Source: Flabesymbios commensalis
Taxonomy: Eukaryota > Annelida > Polychaeta > Terebellida > Flabelligeridae
Assembly (NCBI GenBank): GCA_964017125.1
Contig: OZ024903.1
Location: forward strand, 80,242,916 to 80,306,915
Length of the DNA stretch: 64,000 nt
Direction: 5' to 3'
A program made the translations under genes and the position numbers. Positions 11,448 to 24,282 of the stretch are shown here, in pieces (positions within the stretch are counted from its first letter, which is position 1; each line of letters opens with the position of its first letter). Under the pieces are notes generated by a model, which was given only the letters and a program-made list of their open reading frames with translations, did no database searches and was not told the DNA's origin.

Positions 11448-11543
11448 CTAGCAAACACGACACGTTGAGACGATAATATTTTAATGTTGGGCCAGCGTCG
11501 CAGACGTTGGGCCAATATTAAAACATCTTCGTTTCAGCGTGTC
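11448..11543. mobile_element. MITE with CGTCGCAGACG centre
   Basis: It starts CTAGCAAACACGACACGTTG, has TTGGGCCAGCGTCGCAGACG at the centre and closes with a degraded complementary end before a G run. Confidence 0.7.
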
Positions 11544-13250
11544 AGGGGGGGAGGGGGGCTTGTACACCCTTGCAGTACGAAGGGGATAATATTTTTCCCC
11601 CGACAATAACCGGATAAATAGGTCAAATCATATATGGGTCTGCTGTGTTTTGACTTGACAAAACAACAGGTATGAATGGAACAGGGTCAAGTTGCAAGAC
11701 CATTTATTGTCAGTTGAACAGAAACTTCCGGCTTGTGCACGTGGTGAAAGCCTTGTTGACAAATAGACAAACTACATCACCAACCCTCTGAAAACTGATG
11801 CTCAAATAAACTTTATTTTTGCACCATAAAATCTAGTGTTAATAATATACTTTTATACAAGATGTTGTACAAGGACATTTTTTTGTTCACCTCCAAATTG
11901 TTTTTTCATCAAGCTGAAATACAGACCATAATATGCTGCATAGTCATTAGTATCGAGTCGTATTCTCCTTTAACCTCTTAACTGAACACAATTTTAGTGC
12001 TTGAAGTTGTATGCAATAAATATCATGCTGTAATTACCACTAATGATTTCCGCATTTACGGAAGATAAATATTTTACATTTCAAGCGGTGAAATGCTTCA
12101 TTTCCACTGCTTCAGTAGTCCCCCGTCCGGCTATGAGGAAAAACAATTAGAACTCACCATGACAATGCAGCCCGTGCTGCCGCTCGAGGCCAAGACTGGC
12201 GTCGAAATTGGTAATTATGCCATGGTATATGTGAAAGGTTCCACACACGTGTGAACCTGTGCCTATTAGTATTACAACATAAGTATTTGCACTAATCAAG
12301 TCTGTCAGAACCTCAAATAATTAACAAAAACACAAGCATCCCTCACACGAAAAAACATGTAGCAGGAGTATTTCAAGCCTCGAGTCGTCCAGGGTACCAA
12401 TGTCCGGTTTTGTATGGAGAATCTCTATCAAAAGGATCAATATAATTGTAAATATTACGATTAACGACAAAACACGACGTATAGTCCACAACTGAAATGT
12501 AACCGATTGACTCATCTGTGATATTTTTTATGGTATATATTAGGCTTTCTTCATCTGATTTGATAAAACATATAAATTAACTTAAGTTAAAAGAAGCATG
12601 ATTTTAACTCAATATACAGAGGGCTAAATAACTCATACCCTTCAAATTCACCTTTAGAAAGCAAAGGGTTGAGACAAATGTGAGGAAGCAAAGGGTTAAG
12701 ATACCAAGTCTACAGGTGAGTTATGTGACCTGAGTTATTGCGACCTCTGGGTCACTCTGGCTCTAACCTTATCTTATTAAATCTGTCTGTGTGGGGAAAC
12801 AAGGAGACACTTATCATTCAGCAATACTTGCATTTATATTATAGGTTCTCGTCCGGTAGTATAGGCTATACCTGCCTATTATCATAATATATACACATGG
12901 GTAATGTACATAATTAAAAAGAGAGTAACTCTTCCTCGTAGTTCCCAATTGGCGATGATGATATGGCGGCTCATTGTCGGTCGAACGCGTTGGCCTGGCA
13001 ATGGGTCGTTGTATCGTGTCTTCGGGGTCGGATTTCGTTTCATCGCGTCCACTACCACGTTTTTACAATTAGCTATGCGATCACGTTAATAGCGATTTTT
13101 TGCGATATTGTTACAGAGATAAAATAACGGTCAATGTTCACCTCACCTCATTTACCTGTGAGAAAATAAAAAGTATACAATTATTTCCTGTTTTCTTACG
13201 TGACTATGCGACCACGTGAATGGTCGCTGTTTCATTTCGTCACCTGGATA
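11544..13250. other. mostly unrecognised; small GC-rich coding-like pocket
   Basis: At 12,159-12,254 a 31-codon plus-strand frame begins at ATG in a CACCATGA context (MTMQPVLPLEAKTGVEIG...), with a possible donor after 12,210. The opposite strand of the same pocket has a strong GTGAGT donor at 12,157, with open frames leading into it. Either could be a short exon; neither is supported by similarity. The rest of the interval shows nothing I recognise. Confidence 0.25.
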
Positions 13251-13300
13251 TTAAAGGGTTGTATCTGCCACTTCCCAAAGTGGCATAGATGACCCTTTAA
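13251..13300. mobile_element. 50-bp TTAA-ended palindrome (family E)
   Basis: TTAAAGGGTTGTATCTGCCA pairs with its near complement ending GACCCTTTAA. It is related in sequence to the perfect hairpin at 58,337-58,386. Confidence 0.7.
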
Positions 13301-13573
13301 TGCCTAGGTGGCAACTTAACAGCTTACGTGTTTACCATTGCCTTATATGGCATGCACGATAATGTATTGTGTATCTTGCAACTGTTTTAAAAGGGGGTAA
13401 TTTGAACTTCAGACATGCTCTCTGAAAGATAGCACCAGTCTTGGCTAGCAATATATTAAGGCCATAGTGTTAATAATATTTGTTTCTTTATAATATAATA
13501 ATAAGAATAATACTAACATGGAGAAAAGGCATGTGCTGATGGGGCATTTGTGGAACTGGGCGCTACCAAAGTT

Positions 13574-13624
13574 GCTGAATGTCATTAGAAATGCATTTTA
13601 TTATGCATTTCTAATGTCATGCAG
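13574..13624. repeat. isolated hairpin
   Basis: GTCATTAGAAATGCA and TGCATTTCTAATGTCAT form a stem around an ATTTTATTA-type loop. I saw no other copy. Confidence 0.65.
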
Positions 13625-13981
13625 TACCAAATTTTTAATGAAGTTTTAAACCCTTTTACCTGCTTATGTACGGGACTGGGACTTTTCATCCACATATACT
13701 CAGTTTTTTCTATGTAGCCTAGTGTAAAAGTGTGAGATTGTTATGGTTCATATCATACAAAAAACATTGTAATTTATTACCAATTATTTAAGATGAGCAA
13801 ATGGATATATACATATATATACATATATATATGTAGCAAAAATGGACTGAGAAAGAAATATGTCCATAGTGGATTATGTACAGTAACAATAAAAGACGTC
13901 AGGTTGGCTGACTAAATTCATACTCCTCCTCAAGATGCCGTGTGTGTGAGCTGTTGTCGCCATAGAGGTATATGCTTGACA

Positions 13982-14097
13982 GGGCCCGTATTATCGTACA
14001 AGTTACGATATATCGTAGGCTTCTGATTGGTCGAGATGGACATCTCGACCAATCAGAAGCCTACGATATATCGTAACTTGTACGAGAATACGGCCCC
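13982..14097. repeat. long near-perfect palindrome with inverted CCAAT boxes (copy 2)
   Basis: Arms of 57 bp surround a 2-bp spacer (14,039-14,040), with about two mismatches by eye. The inner arms contain CTTCTGATTGGTCGAGATG and its complement. It is the same family as 3520-3641 and is more symmetric. Confidence 0.9.
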
Positions 14098-14381
14098 AGA
14101 GCCTATTATGAACTACAACCCATTCACACAAAAATATGTTGAGCTCCTCATGCAAGAGACAGGATTAATTTATAAATAATAACATATCACCAGACACTAA
14201 TATCATTATATGAACTGAATAACGTTTTTTTGCTTTTCCATGCGCATAAATTGTACTTAATACCAAGTTTATCCACTTCCCATATCGTTGCAAAATAGTA
14301 GAGCTTCGCAATGTTAGCCTATCACTTTGAGCTAGCTGCTAACTCGTGTCTTTATGTTGTGTCTTTTAATAGGCAGGAGAC

Positions 14382-14590
14382 TTCAGTCACATGTGCTTCA
14401 CTTTACTCTGGTGTAAATGAGTACCTGTGTTGACAAAGGACAGGGGTGGCAATGGGATAGATGAATACACAGCGCATCAATAGTAGGATGGTCTGTGTGC
14501 TCCCCAGAGGATTTGAAATGACACATGAATCAGAATGAACAGGTCCAATGACCAGATACAAACGGTAAAATGTAATATCGGCTGATATGT
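14382..14590 (+). mobile_element. SINE body fragment (same family as 32,966)
   Basis: GTGTAAATGAGTACC...GGACAGGGGTGGCAATG...GTCCAATGACCAGATA aligns with the body of the SINE at 32,966-33,345. The tRNA-like head is absent. Confidence 0.65.
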
Positions 14591-15117
14591 TTCCACGATA
14601 TCATCTATAAACTATCAAATAAAGTAATGTTGGAGAAGGTTCTTTGAGATCTAATAAATATAATTGAACTAACCTACACGGAAATGTACTTAATTGTGGC
14701 AGTACATTCATTCGGTGGTTGATATTGGGGGGGGGGGAGAAAGGAATTCAAGGTTTTTTTTACGCGGTATCATAAGAACCACAGTATATTCCAAGCTTTT
14801 GAACAGTTTCAAGACTGACATACATGTACTTGTGTTAAGCGTTGGTGAATCGCTTGTAACACCATATTTGCTTTGTCAGCAATAAAATAACGTGTACCGT
14901 CTTAAAATGATTAATATGCTGAAGTTTGAGCCAATGAGCTACATTTATATTTAATTAATTAAGTTCCACCTTAATATCAGTGGAAATCTTGTCATTGTGC
15001 ATGTGTTTAAACCAAACAACAAATTGCCTTGGCCTCACTTAAAGGGAAGCGTGCGACATCGTGGACTACTTTCTTCGTTTGTCTACCTGTGCCATTTTAA
15101 CTATAGCACCCTACTCG
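14591..15117. other. no recognised gene; G run
   Basis: A G homopolymer lies near 14,729. I see no coding evidence beyond a 63-codon frame. Confidence 0.4.
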
Positions 15118-15186
15118 TCAGCACAATAGTGGTTCAACGCTAGGCCAACGACACAGACGTTGGCCTAGCGTTAAGCCACCGCTGGG
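15118..15186. mobile_element. hairpin MITE with divergent arms
   Basis: GTGGTTCAACGCTAGGCCAACG pairs with GTTGGCCTAGCGTTAAGCCAC around a CACAGAC centre. It ends near GCTGGG, as in the CAGCAAACAC family. Confidence 0.75.
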
Positions 15187-16391
15187 CCAAGGTATAACTG
15201 GGCAATTAGCCCTACTAAATGTGTACTGTCTGGTACTGGTTGACAAGCCACCCCTACCCGTTTAGACCCCCTATTTAACCTGGTAAACTTGTCATCAATT
15301 CTACTGTGGCGGCGGTAGTGGTACGGTGTTAACGCGGGGTAAGGTGTAACAGGATACCCACTGGCTCATACGGAATACAATCATCTCCGCCCGGATTATT
15401 ATTGATGATAAACGCGTGAGGATGCGACAATATTTAGATCGCAGTTTTTTTTTTGAGGATCAATAATTTCCACATTATTTGTTTAAATGTACGCCAAAAA
15501 CCTGGTGGTGATTCTTTTGAGTGACGATCTGTTGATCCAACGTTGAACCAACGTGTTTTTAACCGAAACGGTTTATATTGATTTTGGAAATGTAATTGTT
15601 AGATGCAGGTGGAATAACAGCGCGAGTAAAATGCAGTCATCACACAAATGATGCTGACTCGCGATGTTAGTGTATTGGAAACGATGTAACATGCTAATGA
15701 CACAGGCACTATTGATGAGCGATGAAGCCACGTGAAGTGTATGGATAACAGAGATAGAAGTGTGGATAAGGGTTATGGCATGTCTGCAGCATCGCAACCA
15801 GAGGATATATTTTAGCGCGTTGGATTAGCTCGGCGCTAGTCTGGTTTTGGATATACCTGTGACACACGCACGTCCGATGGATAACAGCATGGACAGACAT
15901 GATAAGGCCACCCTCACACGACAGAGGTCTACAAATAAAACGGTATGGAAAATCTTACAACGTAATACAGCATTATTTGGCATATTACAAAAAAACATTA
16001 AATCGTTTATACGTTAAATCAAATCAATTTTTTACGCGCCTAAATTGGTGTCTCGCAGATGCAAATTGTGCAAACTGTTTCGAATTGTACAATTGGAAAC
16101 GAGCTATTTATACATCTTGCCGATAAAATATATATTTTGAGTCTTAATCTAAATGATTAAAAACAATTGTTATAACGATTGACTCTTAAAGGGTTAATGT
16201 GAAGCCTTGTCAAAATGTTGTGTTGATGTTGTAATGTCATTGCATTTCATGAGCGCTGACAGGACTATTCATTAATTCCACTGTTATCTCCTACTGTCTT
16301 CCTGTATATGGCAAGAAGTTATTTATAAATGACGATACTCGTTAATAAGAATTGTCACTCTTGGCCGTTTGAATCTGTAGAGTGTCGTCTT
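15187..16391. other. no recognised gene
   Basis: Several overlapping short frames occur on both strands. None contains a recognisable domain or good splice context. Confidence 0.4.
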
Positions 16392-16392
16392 A

Positions 16393-16499
16393 CAGCAAAC
16401 ACAAAACATTTTATAACATTTGTACAACGTCGGCTTATCGTCTTCGACGTTGGACCAACATTTTACAAATGTTATACAAATGTTTTGTGTTTTCTGGGA
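16393..16499. mobile_element. MITE, CAGCAAACAC family
   Basis: The ends are CAGCAAACACAAAACATTTT and AAATGTTTTGTGTTTTCTGG. The centre is GTCTTCGACGTTGG. The arms share ATTTGTACAA/TTACAAAT with the copies at 7013, 17,442 and 39,929. Confidence 0.8.
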
Positions 16500-16731
16500 G
16501 CTTACATTGGCGATATCTCCGGAGATACTATTCGTTATATCGGTCATCCGTAATGATTGTAACCCAATGGAGGTCCACATAATCAGATAATTATGCCAGT
16601 TAAAGATGGTTTTATTTTCTTCAAAAATTTGACAATTTATTATGAGAGTATTTCGCATGCCCTTCAAGTTTCAGTGCAGACGACTATATTATATATTATC
16701 GCTAAATCGCTTCACAGCCACAAGAAACGTT

Positions 16732-16779
16732 GGCGTGAGACAGTGCCAACGTGTACAGACGTTGGCACAACCTTACGCC
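16732..16779. mobile_element. short hairpin related to the MITE core
   Basis: GGCGTGAGACAGTGCCAACG pairs imperfectly with CGTTGGCACAACCTTACGCC around GTACAGA. It has no CAGCAAACAC ends. Confidence 0.6.
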
Positions 16780-17441
16780 GCCATTATTTAGTGGCAGGAT
16801 GTGTTGACGGCGCTATACTGACTCTCTACCTGTGAGAATTTCACGGCCCACGACCACTAATTTCTTGAACTTGGGTACTCAAAATTCCATTGTAAAACCA
16901 CCGGTACTAGTATAGAGCTATACGTATCAATACGGTAATAGCATATTGTACACACAATACGAAGTATTATAATTTTGCTGGTAGAATCGCGGTATAATAA
17001 GCTATATATATCTCACTATTATTAAAGACAAAACTAAAAATGCATACATTTTGGGATACTACTAGTTATCTTCTCCTTACTCAAGGAAATTTTAGTACCT
17101 GATAGTAGGCCAGTACATATACCGCAATAAATATTCAAACCATTCCTTAAAACAAACCTCCCGTTTTAAGAGCGTATGCACTAAACATAGATTTGAATTT
17201 TATATTGAAGAAATACATAAATTCGCGTCTGTTAATGTTTGAATATAAAACAAAGATGAAATGTATATAATAATTTATAAACAAAACAAACAATTAGCTG
17301 AGCCACATAGCGAATGGAGATGCGAATAAATTATGCTTCAAGTTGAAGAATAATTATATTTATAGAATAAATTAATCTAAATGGTGTTTTAATTTATATC
17401 CCGTGTGCGAGACCCTGAGTATGACTTAAACACAGATATTT
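16780..17441. other. no recognised gene
   Basis: Very AT-rich; nothing recognised. Confidence 0.4.
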
Positions 17442-17548
17442 CCCAGCAATCACAAACCATTTGTATAACATTTGTACAATGTTGGACCAGCGTCGATGAC
17501 GTTGGACCGACGTTGTACAAATGTTATACAAATGTTTTGTGTTTGCTG
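17442..17548. mobile_element. MITE, CAGCAAACAC family
   Basis: CCCAGCAATCACAAACCATT to AAATGTTTTGTGTTTGCTG, with centre GACCAGCGTCGATGACGTTGG. One of the best-preserved copies. Confidence 0.85.
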
Positions 17549-18816
17549 TCTTGATGAAGCACCGACCAGAGGCGAATTAGAAGCAAGTATCTTTGTTAAT
17601 ACTCATAATACCCTCATATTCTCGTATTCAAACGTTTTTTACACTTCTATGCTGTTCCTATAACGTTGTTGAATGCTGAAATATGCATACCACCGGGCGA
17701 CCAAAAATACGAGATATATACTTCAGCGCTTCAAGGGTCAGACATTAGTATGTATACTGGTAGCTCTGCTGGCATGTGGAACGTTACCAAGGTTACAGGG
17801 GCTGGTGTATAGTGGGATAACGTTCGCGCAATTATTTGAATATGTAACAAATTTAAATATTGCGAGTTCAAAACACATTCAGCGTTATGATTTATTGAAA
17901 ATAAACCTCGTGCTTTTGACTAAATTTATATTTTCACAGTGTGAGTATCACAGCTTTAAGTTTTTAAGATGTCAGGAATAACCGCCTGAATAGAGAGAAG
18001 TGTTATATACCATGTATGGCACTGTCATGATCTCAAGCTAAATTTAGCACATAGTGACTTAGTAAGTTGATATAGAGCCTTGTATTCCACACATTCCTCA
18101 ACAGTCCATACATAGATTTTTTGCGGGAATGCGAGAAACGAATTCCTTGTGAAATAAAAAATCTATACAACCATACTTAAATGGATATTGCTCTGATGAC
18201 AAAGTACTGCTGTTAATTACAATTTACTGTCAAATTTAAAATCTATATAATTCTACTCAACTGGGTTTTTTTTTCAACGCAACATGATCTTGTGTGGAAT
18301 AAAAATACTGTTGTTTTTACCTAAGAGGTAAAATAACTATAATGTGGGTACAAGGTTGAAAGGGCATCGTCATGACAACACATTAGTGACAATACACGGT
18401 GCCGACATCTGAAATACTGCGCCGCCCACACAGTAACAGTAAACCCACGAATTTCTCCACGGGAAAATTGACTAAATCGCCTCAAACATGTTAATTTTAT
18501 CACTATATTAAGTATATTTGGATACTTATGACTACTTTGAACATATTGAATATATGAAAACTTCTACTAATTCATAATGGTCACCTAATTCATAAATAAG
18601 CTCTTTATGTGCTTTACATAATTATTCACACATAATGAGTATCTGATTATACAGAAATGTACCTTGAGACCACCAATATTACCCTCTGACACAGCATGCT
18701 CAGTGACCGACATATTTAAAACGAAATATCCAGCATGTGCGCTCCTTAGTAAAGTTGTGTCAATGTTAATCACTATAGTGTTCAACATATTATTTAATAG
18801 CATGATTTTTTAAATG
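17549..18816. other. no recognised gene
   Basis: A 102-codon plus-strand frame at 17,673-17,981 has a hydrophobic stretch (LVCILVALLACG) but no recognised domain and AT-rich codons. I would not call it without evidence of expression. Confidence 0.35.
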
Positions 18817-19168
18817 TTAACCCTTTCATTACCGTAACGGGTGTTGTATTGTTTTATACACGCTTGAACTGCTTCACATAAACATGATAAACAATGTAAA
18901 AAGCTGAGAGGTTTAGCCGTTGAAACGTTAAAATATTTTTGTATGAATCATGGATACTGAAGGGTTTCTTTCAATTTGATATCATCATATATGTCTTAGC
19001 TAGCTTTTTTCCTTCATTTGAATACTTAAGGTATGGGTCTACGACCATTAGACATATCTTAATTCTTTCAGCATGTTCAGCGCGGGGATCGTCTTTATAC
19101 GTCAGAATCTGACGTCTACAGACGTCAGATTCTGGCGTATAAGGACGGTGCCCGCGCTGAAAGGGTTA
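18817..19168 (+). mobile_element. TTAA MITE family A, long copy
   Basis: It opens TTAACCCTTTCATTACC and ends GCGCTGAAAGGGTTA. The 3' part holds a strong hairpin of GACGTCTACAGACGTC type with TCAGAATCTGACG arms. It is about 100 bp longer than the copies at 48,585 and 58,046 because the 5' part carries extra sequence. Family A looks piggyBac-like (TTAA, CCCTT ends). Confidence 0.75.
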
Positions 19169-19569
19169 TTTTCCAAACGAATGAATCTCGAAGAATAATG
19201 CTGATACCAAGAATTAATTAAAGTATGTAATGTACTGCCACAAACGTGCAGGCGTAGAATGTGTAACCCTATGTTGCAGCGGTCACGTTTATGATTATTA
19301 TTATGGCAGGTGATTATTTTGTGACAAAGCGAGCAAAATGACCAATCTTTACCGTAATCTGCTTCCAAATACTGACGCGGCAGCGGATTTACGCATGAAT
19401 ACACATGGTCATGGTTTGTCCTGGCGCGTGCTACAGACATATTATAATATGTTTACCTTTTCGTAAAATAAATATTATAAGTCGTCGTGGATATTCAGCG
19501 TTTGTTATCATACATTGAACCTTACTTTTATGACTCGCGCACCAGAATGTGACTAACATACCAAAATAT
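19169..19569. other. no recognised gene
   Basis: Unique-looking AT-rich sequence up to the left breakpoint of the tandem duplication. Confidence 0.4.
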
Positions 19570-20233
19570 GTCATGCATGAAAAGCAGACAAAGGTATTTC
19601 GCATGCACATCTAAGCCGTATTCTCATCATCTGATCATTCTTGAGCATTGCTTTTTATATTTAAAGATGTTAACGTCAAAAGCCTAACTTTTGAGCAATA
19701 TAAGATTTACTGTTATATCTATCACACGAGTCTATTTGGTTGTCGTTGAATTTACGATTGGGTCTGAAGATCAGATTTTTAATACAATAGCTAAGAGTTT
19801 AATTTGTTCAAGAAAGCGATCACATAGCGCTTGTTGTATCCGCTATTGACGGGGAAACAGGTTATCTGCATAACCAACCCCTCGACCAACAAACCGCTCA
19901 CTCCACAACCCCCTCAACCCTCAAAATAAAAATAGTTTTAGATCGATAGATAGCCTAAGGTAACCAAATATTTCAAAGTACCCAAATACCTAATATAGTC
20001 TAAGCAGGCCTACCCTAATACCAAGTAAACAAAAAACGGAAAAAACATGTGTTTGTAAGTTTGCTCAAACCTTTGACTAAATAATTATGCTAAAAAATTG
20101 TGGCGAACAATTATGAGAGAGTGTTTTAGGGTTAATTCCAGTGGAACACACCAGAAAAAACACTTCATTGTGTACCCTTCAATACCCTTAGCACCCTTGG
20201 TATCTCTAATTACACCTTTAGTACCCTTAAACA

Positions 20234-20375
20234 TGAATGAATGAATGAATGAATGAATGAATGAATGAATGAATGAATGAATGAATGAATGAATGAATGA
20301 ATGAATGGATGAATCAATGAATCAATGAATCAATGAATCAATAAATCAATGAATGAATCAATAAATTAATCAATT

Positions 20376-20418
<43 letters not shown>

Positions 20419-20440
20419 TAATCAATCAATCAATCAATCA
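20234..20440. repeat. tetranucleotide array (TGAA)n then (TCAA)n
   Basis: Nearly pure GAAT units run to about 20,310, then mixed units, then ATCA units. It abuts the 3' end of minus-strand LINE A, so it probably grew from that LINE's short 3' tail repeat. Confidence 0.95.
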
Positions 20441-22380
20441 ATGATTTCTATAGCGCCTAACTGCTCGGTGTCTCGAGCTCATAGGCGCGAAAATCAAAAG
20501 GAGGGTTCAGTATCGTAGTCATCATTTCATATACACAACAAATAACACATTTTGGTCATATGAGCGAAGATCACGAGTACGATTCGAATATTATTTTTTA
20601 CATTTAAAAACTAGAATAAGCTGGTGAAATTTTACGATTTCAGGAAAAGGAACCCATTTCAGCCCACTGAATAATAATTAATTTAAAATTGAAAAGTCAG
20701 CATCGAGAATCAATCGAGCGGCTTTTTTTGCAGTTTTACAACAATATTTATGTTCTCTTAGGATGTGCTTCCACATAGATTACAACAGTAGTTAAAAAAA
20801 CAAAATGCTACTTTGGGTTGGAAAGAAGGGTCGTATACGCTTGAGAATTAATAATAATTTATAAGTCACAGTTTTTGTTATTCTCGCTAACAATGTCAAC
20901 GATTGATCAATGTGAATACCAAGTAATTTGTTATGAGAGACTTGTTCAATTGGGATATCAATTATCATCAATAATTATTTTAATTTGTTTATCAAAATCA
21001 GTTATTCTATTTATTCTTTGTTTTGAACCAACTAAAGCCACTTTGGTTTTGATAATACTCTGTAGCCTCATCAGCAAAAACAGATATATCCTGCAAATCG
21101 TGATATAATCACATGTCATTTATAAAGCCGATAAAAATAATAATGGCCCAAGAATTAAACCTTTTGGAACACCGCATTTGTTTTCTGAAAGATTTGATAC
21201 TTGCCCATTTATGCCAACTCTCTGAGTACGTTAAGATAAATAAGATGTGAGCCAAGTGACAGCATCTTCGCTTCATCGATACATTTTTAGTTTGCGGAGC
21301 AAAAGGGAATGATCAACTGAATCAAAAGCGTTGCTTTAATCAATCATTAAAACACCTGTTAGTTCACCGTTATGCATAGCATCAAGCCATTCTTCAGTCA
21401 TAAGAGTTAGTGCTGTTTGGCAAGAGTGTTGAGTACGAAAACCTGACTGTTTTGGATTTAAGAAATTATGTTTATGTATAAATGTATAAAATGTAGAAGA
21501 GACGTGTTTTTCCAGTATCTGTGAAACAACCGGCAGAATGGACATTGGTCTATAGTTATTTATGTCGTTAGTAGACCCTTTTATGCAAAAGAATAACAGT
21601 TTTTCAAGTATTAGGAAATCTATGTTCTCTTATGCTTAAACATGTTAAATTGCAAAGTTTAACCATGCTGTCGGTAATATATGGAGCAAACAACATTAAA
21701 AAGCGTGCACTAATTTCATCAAAGCCAGTAGCTTTAAAAGTTTTTATTTTACAGAGGTATTTGAATGAGAAACATAATATGGAATTTTGTAAAACTTCCC
21801 CAGTGAGCTATTTTTGTCCACAAAATTTGATGACCTCCCACAGTCTGTGAGAGCAATACTATCAGTATTAAATGTGGGCCTATCCATTAATGAGGTAAAT
21901 GTTGATTAAAAACATTGTTTTGGTTTGTTTACATTCAATTATTTTTTTCATCAATTTTTAATTTTTGTATAGATTTATGGCGATTATTTTTTGCTCCAAG
22001 ATCTTGATTTTTTTTAAGATTCTGGGGTCATTTTTACTTGTCTCTTTTGAAATTTATGTAATAATTTGATTTCGCTACTTTTGTTTTCTTTTTACATTCA
22101 TATCTCAATTTTTGTAAGTGTCATAACATTTTCCCGATTTACACAGATCCCTTTGTTTCATAAGTTTTCGAATTTCAGTGTTTAACCATACTGGTTGAAA
22201 GTCTCGTTTAACTCTTTTTCTAATTTTTGGCGAGTGTCGGTCAAGGATTGTCGCTCTTTCTGATGTCCAAGAATTAGTTGCTTTTCCAACATCCGCATTA
22301 TCATAGGGTGTAATCATGGTAATGTGACTTAGTTTTTCTAGCATATTTATTCCCATGCAGTGCGTATTCAGGTCATGTTA
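20441..22380 (-). mobile_element. LINE A, copy 1 (5'-truncated)
   Basis: The minus-strand 3' end at 20,441 carries the GAGCTC...TAGGCGCTATA tail motif. Going upstream in the element are a C-terminal RT segment near 20,870-21,000, an RT block at 21,336-21,545 (LPVVSQILEKHVSSTF, QSGFRTQHSCQTALT, WLDAMHNGELTGV) and a pre-RT linker at 22,105-22,356 (LDRHSPKIRKRVKRDFQPVW, then LNTEIRKLMKQRDL). The HSCQTALT/GFR blocks identify an RT of the Jockey/CR1-like group. The frame is broken repeatedly and the endonuclease region is absent, so it is inactive. Confidence 0.85.
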
Positions 22381-22384
22381 TTTA

Positions 22385-24282
22385 CGATAAGTAATAGTTT
22401 TATGATTTGAAATTCAATGACATCATCACGGGTTTTGGTCTCAAGCAGCATGTTAATTTCCAACTCACATGCATGGTCATCGGCTAGATCTTTTGATCAC
22501 CAAAAGCACTTCTAATTCAATCAAATCAGTTTTTTCGGCAGCAGGTATTTCAGACCATCTCGCGGTCATATCAGGAATCAACCGTTGTAAGACAAAATTG
22601 AACTAGGAAAAGTTTTTGTTCCGAAAAATAAACAAAATTGTTTATGAGTCGTTTCATTCAGATATTCTAAATTCGGATCTAATAAAAAAACAAAGAAATA
22701 ACATTCAGCACTCTGTCAACGGTATGATTCTGTCCTTAGCTAAATCTAAATCTTTAGCTGATGTTATTTAAGAAAATTCGGACAACCCTCGTCGTCTATG
22801 GAACTCAATAAATAACATCCTGCATAGAAATTCACCGCCGGCTCTGCCAGAATTCACATCAGTTAAATCCTTTGTGTTCATTTCTCTAAATATTTTGTTG
22901 ATAAAATTGAGACTATCCGTTCCAAATGTCCAGATACAGAATATTTAGAGTACCGAATACAGAATATTTCATCAGTGCAAAAACCAACTATTAGATAAAA
23001 AATGAACGTTTGTGAACGTGCGACATGTTAAATTAAAAAACTTATTTTGAGTTCATCGTCAAAATCATGTGATCCGAACCCCATTCGTACAATCGTGCTG
23101 AAAAATTGTCTTGATATATTAATAACTCTCATCACTGATATAATTAACATTTCAATGGAAACTAGTACATTTCCTCAAAATTTCAAAGAAGCTCATGTAA
23201 GACCACTACTTAAAAAACATCTCTTCCTAAAAACTGACTAAAGTTCACAGGCATGTATCCAACTTTTTAGAAAAGGTAGTAGCCAATCGGCTGCAAGCTC
23301 ACATGAAAAATAACCATCTATCTAATCCATTACAATCAGCCTACAGAAAACATTCTTCTACAGAATCAGCGCTACTTAAAGTACATAACAATATAATTAC
23401 TAGTATGGACCAGGGTGGGATTACAACTCTGACTTTGCTTGACTTGTCTTGACTTGACTTGTCGGCCGATTTCGACACCATGGACCATGATACATTTACA
23501 AATAAACTTTCAGATTGGTATGGGAAATCTGGGCAGGCTCAAATTTGGTTTTCTTCTTAAATAGGTATCAATCCGTCAGATAAAGTCACACTCTGATATG
23601 GAGTTCTACGGGGCTCTGTCTTGGGACCTGTGCTTTTTACCCTATGCACTACACCACTCAGCGCTATCATCTCTAGTTTTCACATAAACCACCATCTTTA
23701 TGCCGATGATACTCAAATTTACATGTCTCTATCCGTTTTCTACGCTAAGGAATCCCTTGAGAAATTGCAACATTGTGTAATGACTATGTCGGCTTGCATG
23801 ACCATGATGACAGGGTCTTAGCTGAAGTTTAATCCTAGTAAGACAAGATGTCTTCTCATTGGGACCAAACTTTCTTAAAAATTCTTACATAATTTCCCAT
23901 GTTTTATTCTAGGTCAGGACACAAATCCATCTGCATCAGCCAAAAATCTTGGTGTAGTATTCGACAGTAGCTTGAATTTCCGAAAACACATATCCCAAAC
24001 ATGAAGGGCATGCATCATATCCGTGATTTACGTCGAATTCGAAAAAGTCTCTTTTTAGATCTTACCACTCTTTTTAGATCTTGGTACTGGTCAGTAGCAA
24101 GTTAGATTATTGTAACACACTTTTTTGCAATAAACCAGAAAAGGATATCGCTAGATTACAGCGCGTTCAGAACTGCCTTGCAAGAGTGGTAACCAAGGCC
24201 CCACCTTTTAGTCGTCCCACTATTCTAAAACGATTACATTGGCTTCCTGTCAAGTTTCGCATTTATTTTAAAATATGCTCAA
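22385..24282 (+). mobile_element. LINE B, copy 1 (truncated at both ends)
   Basis: It starts within the end of the endonuclease (SAAGISDHLAVISGINR near 22,540). Pre-RT/RT blocks follow: VLKNCLDILITLITDIINIS (about 23,095), FPQNFKEAHVRPLLKK, LEKVVANRLQAH, SAYRKHSSTESALLKVHNNI, LTLLDLS, then [12 protein letters not shown] and the catalytic [11 protein letters not shown] block (about 23,700). After it come SSKLDYCNTLF and LQRVQNCLARVVTKAPPF (24,096-24,215). The family is CR1/L2/Rex-like by these motifs. Copy 1 is cut at 24,282 where SINE sequence begins. Several in-frame stops are present. Confidence 0.9.

Larger units (their letters stand above)
19570..24282 (+). repeat. segmental tandem duplication, copy 1
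   Basis: The sequence from GTCATGCATGAAAAGCAGAC (19,570) to ATATGCTCAA (24,282) is repeated from 24,491 to 29,318. The offset grows from 4921 to 5036 bp, mainly because the tetranucleotide array is longer in copy 2. Copy 1 contains an unclassified left flank, an array, LINE A (minus) and LINE B (plus), and ends abruptly inside LINE B. Confidence 0.95.
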
